DNA of 64,000 bases from Cliona cf. orientalis (taxonomy: Eukaryota; Porifera; Demospongiae; Clionaida; Clionaidae), in the NCBI GenBank assembly GCA_963930775.1, contig OZ005691.1, forward strand, positions 868,001-932,000, read 5' to 3'. A program made the position numbers and the translations under genes. Under the pieces are notes generated by a model, which searched no databases, was not told the DNA's origin, and was given only the letters and a program-made list of their open reading frames with translations. Shown one piece after another: positions 51,067 to 61,700 of the stretch (position 1 is the first letter of the stretch; every line of letters starts with the position of its first letter).

Positions 51067-51975
51067 TCACTGGATGTAAAGTTCTATGAGTTCCAATGGA
51101 GTGTCCTCAGCTGATGTTGTAGCAGAAGTACAGATCCTCAATTCAATGTCATCAGTTGTCGCAGTGGGCAGGTTCTTCGTAAACCATGGAGGGTTGTGGA
51201 GCTGACAGCATGTGCTGGTGGAGGTACAGTCCTGACCATCCCAGAGGACATCATCAGGGAAGAGCTGCCGCGGGACAGGATCACTTGAGGTTACTGCACT
51301 CTCGCAGAAGAAGTCGTTTCCGACAAATGCTGGGACGACATCATAGTTGCCGGTGTCACAGGGACAGTTATTTCTAGCATTTGTTCGTATTTCACGTAAC
51401 CCAGAAGCAAATGTCCAAATATGCTGTCGGCTTTCAGCATCTCCATGAGTCAGACTCACACCATCGACGTAGTAGCTATCAATACCGGCTTCGAAGGAGC
51501 TGTAAAAAGCATCAGTGACTCCAAACTGGTATCCTCTTATCCTTCCACACACCCGGCTGTATGGTATATGTAAATCTCCAATACTGAATGTGGTTGAAGT
51601 ACATCCTCCAACAGCAAATGGACGATATTGCGATGCACATGTCCTCTTTGGAGATTGTGTCAAATTGAGTCCAGTAGGACAGTTATAGCTGGTGTCGGTC
51701 ATGTTGATAAAAGCTACACGCCTCCATCCTGGTGTACCATTGCAAGTATAATTAAGCAGTTGCAGTGTGCTAGCAATTGCTTGGTATACATCTTGATGAA
51801 TTTCACCCAGCACCTTCTCTCTTTCCTCCATTGTAGGGCATTGGCTGTCACACCCGCTGAGTACGTATACCTTAGCATTAATCGTTTCCGAAGGTACTTC
51901 ATATCCCTCACTACTGGCTACAATGAATGATCCAACAGATAGACAAAGAAAGTGAAGCATAAAGTAATGGATCAT
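51067..51975 (-). CDS. Secreted Cys-rich protein, family copy D
   Basis: Intact 302-residue intronless protein with signal peptide (MIHYFMLHFLCLSVGSFIVA). Family blocks are GTPGWRRVAFINMTDT, NCPTGLNLTQ, KRTC, YSRVCGRIRGYQFG, IDSYYVDGVSLTHG, RQHIWTFASGL, NCPCDTGN, FVGNDFFCES, DVLWDGQDC, STCCQLHNPPWFTKNLP, TTDDIELRIC and the ELIELYIQ end. It differs from A and C mainly in the N-terminal 60 residues and in a longer loop after FCES. So two subtypes (A/C and B/D) existed before the segment duplicated. It is the only intact B/D-type copy. The function is unknown. It is divergent to UBA2, with 531 bp between start codons. Confidence 0.86.
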   Translation of the reverse strand: MIHYFMLHFLCLSVGSFIVASSEGYEVPSETINAKVYVLSGCDSQCPTMEEREKVLGEIHQDVYQAIASTLQLLNYTCNGTPGWRRVAFINMTDTSYNCPTGLNLTQSPKRTCASQYRPFAVGGCTSTTFSIGDLHIPYSRVCGRIRGYQFGVTDAFYSSFEAGIDSYYVDGVSLTHGDAESRQHIWTFASGLREIRTNARNNCPCDTGNYDVVPAFVGNDFFCESAVTSSDPVPRQLFPDDVLWDGQDCTSTSTCCQLHNPPWFTKNLPTATTDDIELRICTSATTSAEDTPLELIELYIQ

Positions 51976-52506
51976 GGTGCCAAAATGATTAATCTTCCAC
52001 GAGGCTTGGCTAAGCTAGTCACTAGCCTCACAAATTTTCAATTTTAGCTACCCCTTATATAACGCGGGCTCAATTAGCTAGCTGGCTACTATCATGTCTG
52101 CAGGTGTTCAAGTCACAAAATTAAATCAATCTCGTCCTAATTCTTGTTGACATAATAATTTTAACGGTAAAGTGAAGGAAATATGAATCGGTTTGATGGA
52201 CGCTGACCCCATCACCACAGACTGTTTTCATTATCATCAGATTCTGGTAATTAAAATCAGGCTCATCACTATAATTTTGTGTTCCATTATCAATCTTGAT
52301 CTAGTGAAGTTGACTAGCTTCCGGGAGTGTACCATGTTTACCGATAATTAGGTGACAACTGAGCCCATCTACGCATGCGCTAAATTCGTCCGCGCGCGCG
52401 AGCGCGGTAATAGGGGAATTCCCCCTCGCGACCATGCTGCTGAGTGGGCATCATTTAGAAACGACCCCCTTTGGCTACCAAACAGTAGGCTACTAATATT
52501 AAAACG
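51976..52506. promoter_or_regulatory. Divergent region between copy D and UBA2
   Basis: The left 415 bp are duplicated upstream of copy B. The right part, after 52390, is unique and contains the CpG-rich CCGCGCGCGCGAGCGCGG stretch (about 52391-52408), a plausible UBA2 core promoter. Confidence 0.5.
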
Positions 52507-55500
52507 ATGTCGCTCGCTCTGGGGGGACACCTAGCTGAGGCCGTGGCCAGCTCCCGCGTGCTTGTCGTAGGAACAGGAGGTATCGGCTGCGAGCTGCTCA
52601 AGAATCTCGTGCTAACAGGATTCCAAAACATTGTCGCTGTGAGTTCCGACAGATATCTATCATGATCTATGCAGCCATGCACAGAGGCACAGAGTCATTA
52701 ACAGAGGTTTTATACAATATAATATCATAGTTTCAATGATAAATTAATATGAGCCATAAAAGGCCATCAGGATTCTGCAGGATCCCAGCCATGCATAGTG
52801 ACTAAAATGAGGATACCCCTTTAATTTATATACCAAGGTACCCTGGAATGAGGAAGCCCCGTATAATTATTAGGGCGATCAATATTGAAAAGACTTTAAT
52901 ATGAATAGCAGGCCAATGGATATTCAACAAATTTAGTGTTGGATGTTTTGGTTCAGGTTGATCTAGACACCATTGAAGTGAGCAATCTCAACCGTCAGTT
53001 CTTGTTCCAGAAGCAACATGTCGGCCGGCCCAAGGTGGAGGTTGCCCGGGAGACCGCACTGACCTTTAACCCCTCCGCTACCATCACTGCCATTCACGAC
53101 TCCATTCTCAGGTACAAGTACATGTACATGTACATATACATGTAGATAATGCACAACACCTGGAGCATACATGTTCATGAATATTATTATTTTTATCTTT
53201 TGTTTTTACCCTTGTAATCACAGTTCAGAATACAACGTCAATTTCTTTCGTCAGTTTTCCCTTGTTATGAACGCACTGGACAATAAGAGTAAGCCCCTCC
53301 CTGCTTCATTAATTATCCCTTCACTTTAGTCTGATGAACTAATGTAGATGACATTGTAACTGTATCCGTCTTCTTCTGCAGCTGCTCGTAACCATGTCAA
53401 CCGTCTGTGCCTGGCCGCTGGTGTGATCTTGATAGAGAGCGGCAGTGCTGGCTACCTCGGTCAGGTCACAGTCATAAGAAAGGTGAGCAAATTAGAGTAC
53501 ATACCTATAAAGTGCCCGAAAGATGCAAGATTTCAGATATAATTATCTTTTTAGCTCTTGCACTTTTCACCATAACACACTATTAAATTTTAAGCTAGAG
53601 CACCTTAAAGTACATGTACATGTACATGTACATGATTGTGTTGGTATCCGGAGTTGAGGATAAAAATCATTTTTTGACATTTTTATTGCTATCGCTGAAC
53701 CTGAATAGTATCAAGCACTGAGCAGTATCAGTTGTACAACTCGGAATGGGCCAATTTTATCGGTGAAATTTCACAAAAATTTAGTATGACAAAAATGCAT
53801 ACACACGGGGAGGGAAACAGTTCGTTGATCTTACTCTCAACATAACAAGATAGAAAATTATTGATGATTATTGAAAGAAAAAATTATTTTTTCCACGTCA
53901 GTTTAGAGGTTTTTTTCGGCTGATCCATATATAGGAGCCGTAGTTGGCTCGACGTGGGGTCAGTATGGTGAGCACGCAACAGCTGATCAGTAGGGGCACA
54001 AACAGACAAACGAACACGGCCGCCCTGTTCAGCCCCCAGTAGGTCGTGACCTTTCTCTCGAATTGGATGATGTCATTGTTATTGTTTCCCATGGCAACGG
54101 TTGCTATGATGTCGGGGTCAGAGTCAGAGTCAGGGTCGGTACCGGGGATGTAGGGGGTGCCCCTGGTGATTAAGAGACACACGCTGGCATAATCAGTTTG
54201 GTGTCCAGTAGGTACCTTACAGCTTGAGTTGGTGGATGGGACAATATGGCATATTTCGTTGAGCAAGAATGATTCAATATCGTAATAGAATATCGTACCG
54301 CTTGCTTGAATATTGACAGACGTTACTTGTCCGGGATTGGCAGCGTACAGGGCAAAGAAATAATAGAACGCGGGCTTATCTTTGACCACTAAGGTGAAAT
54401 TTATGGTGAAATTGTTGCAGAAATTATAGCTCGATTCAGCTTGACTTGTATCGTTGGAGTTTAGAAACGATTTCAAGCTAAAGTAGTCCTTGAATACGTG
54501 AAGCATTGCAAAACAGTCGGAGGGTGCTCTGCTGCCGGACGACGAGCTGAGGAACAATTTCACGACGTAATCGAGCGTCGAATCCTTCGCAAGGTACAAC
54601 CGACCAACCGATGTTCTCTCGATTTTAGCCGATACGTCTACGCTATCGTTAATATGTACCTCCACACTAGACGCTGTCAATCCATCACAAGTTCCGTTGT
54701 AGATGACAAGCGGTTCACTATTATCGCTCGAAGCTTCGCCATTGTTAGAGAGGGAGGACAGGGTGTAGAGGATGCTTTCCGTATCACGAGTGTCTATCTG
54801 GTAGGCGGCCATTACTGTGTCGTTCGGAGCGATGACCAGCGTATCGGTGAAGATTCCCGGAACCACCCATATCACGCACACGAGCATCGCCATGGTAAAG
54901 GTCAAGAGTGCAAGGAAGCACATGAGGAAACCTGCAGGTCATGTGACATGAGTCATGTGACTTAATATATACAGGACCAGTATGATATTAATTATTGTTG
55001 TGCAGTATAGCAAGATTTTGCATAGCGTACCTATGTGTCTCCGTATGGATGCGAGTAGTGATCGTTTCTGCATAAAAGAAGAAAAAGATAGCTAGTTAGT
55101 GGATATTATTATAATCAAGAGTGTTATAATAATGAAAGTGCCATCTGCTAAATGCACTAGTACATAATAGACCATTATAGTGTATGATCTGCGAGGACTA
55201 AATTTACCACAATTGCATGTAGTTTATATACAAATGTACCATGTGCAAATGCACCAAGGAGCTAAATTGGTACATTTGTGCCATATACATGGCGTGCATT
55301 TCCCAGTGGAGCCAAAATTTTGATAAACTATCGATTCTAAAACACGGCCCCATCCCTACATCAAAATTAATCATCAATAAAGGTGGAACTTTCGCAGATA
55401 GCACTTTATCCACGAAAAGTGCGAAATTGGATCCCTCGACATTAATAATAATTATAAAAAAAAACTTCCACCACTTACTGGTCCTGTGGAGATGGTGAGG

Positions 55501-58500
55501 TCATCATCCCTGTGGTCCCTCGGCAGGAGGTGTGTCCACTCCTCGTTCCCCTCGTCATCACCGTAGGTCTGAGCGTAGAGCGATGGCTGAAACTTCTCTC
55601 TCTTCTCCAGCACCACTCGGTCGATCAGAGTCGTCGAAGAAGTCGAGCCTCTCTTGTTCCTTCTTCCCCCTCCCCCTCCCACTCCTTCATCTTCTTCTCC
55701 CGGGGAGAGTTGATCATCGTTGTCTAGTTCATCGTCAGATGAGCTGAGAGCATCTTCACTGGTGGCTGGCATGGCTACTCCTCAGAATGAAACCTGATCT
55801 CTGATGTTTTTTTTTCTTAGAAGTATATACGCCTTGCAGCTAATGAGGCTAGCTTTTTGATGTTTGATGCTCTTTGCTGTACAAAAGCTAGTTTCACAAC
55901 TGCTAAATGCAGCTCTCTTAGACTTGGTTAGGTAACAGCTAGCTGACTTTTCACCTTTCTCAGCTGCTAAGCCACTCTTAAAGCTGGAGTTTGTTCATAG
56001 ACTAAACTCTGAAAAACTACAAATGATGTGCAGGTCACTGCATGCATGATGCATGTGCTTTGATGACCCACCCACTGTCAACTGGTCTTGCAAACCTGTT
56101 TGTCCAGTTTGACCACACAAAGTGCCTATGATGTCACATACAAAAGGGCACATCCATATCCTGACACTACTTATGTATTCATTAGGTGCTAGTAATATTC
56201 ATAACGTGGTTGTACTTGTGTACATAGTGCCAGTGACCATTATCATGTAGCGTGGTTATTGTTATCAGATTTGGGCACTGTACCTGTCTGCGCATGCGCA
56301 GTTTGACTTGGCAAGTTAATTAAACATTATTATACATTCACCAATCACCCCCCCCCCCCCCCCACATACACACTTCACACACACACACACACACATATAG
56401 GGGATCAGTGAGTGCTATGAGTGTCAGCCAAAGCCGGCAGCCAAGACTTTCCCCGGCTGTACGATCCGCAACACACCCTCGGAGCCGATCCACTGCATCG
56501 TGTGGGCCAAGCACCTCTTCAGTCAGCTGTTTGGGGAGCCGGATGCCGACAATGACGTATCTCCAGAGACGGAGGAGGGGGAGGGAGGTGGAGGGGAGGG
56601 GGAGAAAATGGAAGGTAAATTAAGTGGTGACGATGTATTTATATCTTTTGTGTAAACGACCCTGTACCCTAATAGTACAGGTAGTACTATGGTTATGCGC
56701 AATAATAATAAATGCGCGAAAATAAGAAAGATCGCGGGACTGCGAGTGTGTGACGACCTATACCATATGAAATGCTTTGTTTGGTATAGGTCGTCGAAAT
56801 TGTACGTCACATTGATTTTATTTAGATGATGGAGAGAAGGAAAATGTTCCTAACAATGTTGATAATGGGAGAAGTACTGCTCAGAAAATCTCCACAAGAC
56901 AGTGGGCAGAAAATAACGACTATGATGCTCAAAAGCTCTTTCAAAAGGTACGTATTAATAATTTTTATATTATTGACCCATCTTGTATGAACATTGTGTA
57001 ATTAATTTTATGCAGCTGTTCGAGAATGATATTGAGTACTTGCTCAGTATGGAGAAATTATGGCAGAAAAGAAGGCGCCCTACACCACTGAAACTTAGCA
57101 CACTCTCGGATGCCATTGAACAAGGTTTCTCTCTCTCTCACATACACACATATACCTGATATAACCACACATGTAATATAATTTTATTTCTCTCTCCATG
57201 CCGCCTCCCCCCCCCCCCCCCCTTCTCCCCAAAGCTGAAGGCAGTGAGGGTAGTCTACCTGAACAGAGACTGTGGACCCCTCACAAGTGTGGCTCAGTCT
57301 TTCAACAATGGTAAACACACTATAAAAGAACACTTTGATCCCCGACCATCTCTCTCTCTCTCTCTCTCTCTCTCCCTCTCTCTCTCTCTCTCTCCCCCTC
57401 TCTCCCTCTCTCTCTCACTCTCTCCCCCTCTCTCCCTCTCTCTCTCACTCTCTCTCTCCAGTGTTAAGCATTTGAAGGATGAGTTCACATCAAAAGGAGA
57501 ACTAGTATGGGATAAGGTTAGTGTAATAACTATTAATAATTATTATCGTTGAAATTCATAGGCTCCTCTCGATAGCTGTCATTAATTCCCCCCCTCCCCC
57601 CTTCCCCCCTTCCCCCTCCCCCTTCCCCCTTCCCCCTTCCCCCCTCCACACCTCCGTACTCCATAGTACATGGTTCCCATGGCCCATCCCTCAGGCAAAT
57701 TGTTGTTACCGTAGCTACTGATAACCGATGCGTATCTGGTGTCAATTACATGTGTATCTCAGGATGATCACTACTCTATGGACTTTGTGGCAGCTGCTGC
57801 CAATTTGAGGGCCATAGCGTTCGGTATAGCACAGAAGAGCAGATTCGACATCAAATGTGAGCAGCATGTACATAATATAATAAAGACACATACAGTAATT
57901 TTGCCCTCTAAATTTATTCAAAACCAACTTTTAGTAGAGGCTGCTACATATATTATAATACAATAATATATAACATAAATAGAACTAATGGTGCTTAAAA
58001 CGAGATGTGCATGTATTATAAAATTAATAATGTAGTTATTTCTCTGTAACTAACCTCTGAGTGTGTCAACAATGTCCGACCGTTTTTGAAACTTTTAAGA
58101 AGTTTATTGTTTTCTTGTGTGGTATACTTGCTTGAGAGTGTGTGCATTGACTTTGTACACGTACACATATTAATATTATATATAAGTATGTACTTGTTTA
58201 TTCGTGGTTAAGCAGATACTGGATGATAGCAATAATAATAATAATAATAGCTAATCTTGAGGTTTTTGTTCCGCTAATTTCGTGATTTTGTTCATGTTGT
58301 GAATGGGCCTTTTGTTGCGTCCAGTCGAACAATAGCCCGCTGAAAGACACTGTTTTACTGAACGTTTTGGGGAAAAGAATTATCTCAAATGGTGGCTGGG
58401 GCGATTAACTTCAGTGAAGTTATCTAACGTATAGTACTATTAGTTATTATATGATAGTTATAATGGTTTAGTAATGTTTCATTATCTGGGAGTGTACTGT

Positions 58501-58692
58501 TATTATTGGGGTAAACTGGTGTGTACGAGAAATAATGTACGTGATTGTGGGATAATATTTCCCGAATCAAAGATTGTTTTAATGGGTTAATTGATTATCA
58601 CTAGTGATATCTTTACTCACCCTTTCTCTCTCTCACCCTCTCTCTCTCTCCGTCTCTCTCTCCCTCCCCCTCTCTCTCACCCTCTCTCTCTC

Positions 58693-58744
<52 letters not shown>

Positions 58745-61700
58745 CTCACAGCCATGGCTGGTAATATCATTCCTGCCATAGCTACGACCAATGCAGTGAT
58801 AGCTGGCCTTATTGTGATGGAGGCCCTTAAAGTGTTGGCAGGAGAACTGGACAAGTGCAAAACAGTGAGTCTAAAAGAACCGTACATCAATTATTATTGA
58901 TACAGCTGCAGTATACAGAAATAACCAATTTTCCAATGTGACCTTCTTGATTGGGTGTTGCTCATTATTACGATGAATTTGATCTTGTCTTATATGCACT
59001 ATTCTGGTATTTTTTTAAACAATGATGGAAAATAATATTTTTCCATCATTGCAAAGTGTTGCCTTGAGCCTCGTCCTTTAGACCATCCCAAACTTCTTTG
59101 CAATGTTGAAAACCTGAGAATGGGTCCGGGAACGAGGCTAAGAGTTTCATCCGACATAAATTACGTAGTTGCAGTTGTAAAAATACTTTGAGAAGACGTC
59201 AGCATGATCTTATACGACATGTAATTGGCCAATTACATCCTATATCCCGAGTGAGTGCCTTGATTACTGGAAAGTTAGGTCACTACTTTCAGCTTAATGA
59301 AATTAGCTAGCTCATATAATTATATGGGATGGGATGGATTTTTGGAGGTATTTGAAATCAATCTTCCATTTGTTAGGGGACATTTGGTGAGGTAAGGATA
59401 TACTAGTTAGCATGCATGCATGTAGTACAGCCCCCCTCCCCCCTCCAAAACACTCCCTCAGCATCATTTTCAAGAAATAGAAGCTGACAGTGCATGTCCT
59501 TGCATATCAGGTATACACATGAGTATAGAAGTAATATCTTAGTACAAATTTGATATGTAGCTAATTATATGTGGCATGCGTATCTCCCTCTCTCTCTTCC
59601 CCCCCCCCCCCCCTTTCTCCCCCCTCCTCTCTCTCTTTCTCTCTCTCTCTCCATCTCTTTCAGATCTACCTCCCTAAATACCCTAACCCCCGTAAGAAGT
59701 TGCTGGTCGCTTGTGCTCTGGCTCCTCCTAATCCAAAATGCTACGTCTGCTCACCAAAACCAGAGGTAAAAATGATTAAATATTACGCATGTTACAATAC
59801 ATACAGCGTTGCTCAAGGAACATCCATAGAGCAGTTCCCCCCAGGCCCTATTTTCAGCTTTTTTTAATATCACTGTGTATGAAGGAAGCTCTCTTCTGAG
59901 TGTGGTGATTTCTATAAGACCAAGGAGACAGTCCAGTTAGCTTGTAATGTCTCTCTAAATACCTTGTAGCTCCCCTACCAATCTACCCCCCTCCCTTAAA
60001 AAGAGAAAGATCAAAAACATAGTATCTTCCATAATAATATTATTCTACTGATTTGTCTGTTGAATGGTTTTCAGGGCTGTCAAATGAACCAGGAAATGGC
60101 AATTATTCTCTGCTTGTCCATCCAAGGGGGGGTGGTCTAGTATTGATTTTGTCTGTCTGCTATCTTCATGCATGACTGTCTATGTCTGGCTGATTCTGTC
60201 TGAAGATGAAAGCCCTTATTTTGCACCCCTAATAACATGAGTATACATGGCTACCATTCCCTGTCTTCTTCCCCCCCCCTCTCTCTCCCTCTCTCTCTCC
60301 CTCTCTCTCTCTCCCTCTCTCCCTCTCTCCCTCTCTCTGTAGGCCATTGTGAAGTTGAACTGCAACCTGGTCAGTGTGGCCACACTGCAAGATAAGGTAA
60401 CCACCACTGTGGTTAATTTACTACCAGCAATGGTTATCTAACTTTAATAAAAATCCCCCCCCCCCCTCTGATCTCATATGATGATGTATTTGCAGATTAT
60501 GAAGGCACACTTTGGTATGGTCGCTCCTGATGTGGAGATAGACGATGGGAAAGGTATGCAATGACATCATCATTACATCATACATACCCTACCTCCCTCT
60601 ATACCCTCTACAAGCACCACTAGTACAATAATATTATACTTTTTGTTGTACATGTACCTATAGTTACAGAAAGCACCACCACATTTTTATCATAACCCAG
60701 CTTAGCAGTCCCTATGGTTCCCTATCTATAGAACACTGCAGTAACTGTATACCCTTATCTTTGTGTGTACAATCGATAAATAATACTATCGTGCATTATC
60801 AAAGTTACAGTAATTTCACTTGGACTGTCTGTGTGGTGTGTGTGCGATCTCATCCTTTCTCGGGCTTCTCTCGAGATGATGATAATATTAAAAAGTTTTT
60901 AGTGGTATGATAACCACTTACAAACTGAAAATGATTAAAAAAATGTACTTTTTTGTGATTGAGATTGAAGCATCAAGCTGGTTCAGAACTGAATGGTGGC
61001 CCCTTGATCGTTCTTTGCTTGTAGATGGTAATCGTCAATCAAGGCTAGGTCAACTACTACTGTCTTCAGTTTTGCTTGTTTCTTGTGGCCTGGATAAGAA
61101 AGAAGCTAGTTATGGGAACTGGAAGATCGAAGAGCTGCAGAAATGAAAAGAAAAGAGCATATGGTCGGTGGTACCACATTCTTGCTAGTTTCTCGGGAGA
61201 ATTTGGTCATTTCCTTCCAACTCTGGCTAAAGATCAGAGACTTTGGACATACATGCATATCCCCCAAGTTGACCACATCAAAGCTTTAGTTTTACACAAA
61301 GAAGCATGTTTACCATCAGCTCTTGGAATGTGGGGATATCTATCTAGACAGAAAAAAAAAATATTTATTTCATGTAAAAATGTGCTGAAACTTAAGTCAC
61401 ACTGGTGGGAGGTCTTTTACTGTCTCAGAGATGTTAAAATTGAAGTAATGAGGTTTAGCTTGCCAGAGGCAGGCCCAAGGGGGGGGGGGGGGTAGCCAAG
61501 AGTGTGTGACCATGTCTAGCTATTTTGAGGGGATTCCCCTCTCCCTCTCCCACTGTGAAATTTATAGGCATGAAGAAAAGAAAGAAGTTGACAACAAAAG
61601 TGAAAAATGGGAGAAAGTGTGCATGTGACCAAGCCTTTTCAACCATGCAGCATGGCCGTGGTAGATTTCCATAAGATAGCCACTTTTGCATGCAAGTTAA

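Larger units (their letters stand above)
48651..52390. repeat. Tandem segmental duplication, unit 2 (OSGEP fragment to UBA2 upstream flank)
   Basis: Second copy of the unit at 44146-48650, in the same orientation: OSGEP fragment, secreted gene C, secreted gene D, flank. Its right end is about 117 bp before the UBA2 start codon, so the original order was OSGEP, two secreted genes, UBA2. It is about 0.8 kb shorter than unit 1 because of the spacer after OSGEP. Confidence 0.8.

Noticed and set aside
57244..57552. Open frame through UBA2 exon 8 and a CT repeat
   Set aside because: Out of phase with UBA2 exons on both sides; the Leu/Ser stretch is the translated microsatellite.
58604..58900. Leu/Ser-repeat frame before UBA2 exon 11
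   Set aside because: Translation of the CT microsatellite joined to the real exon; the exon begins at 58752 after an AG acceptor.
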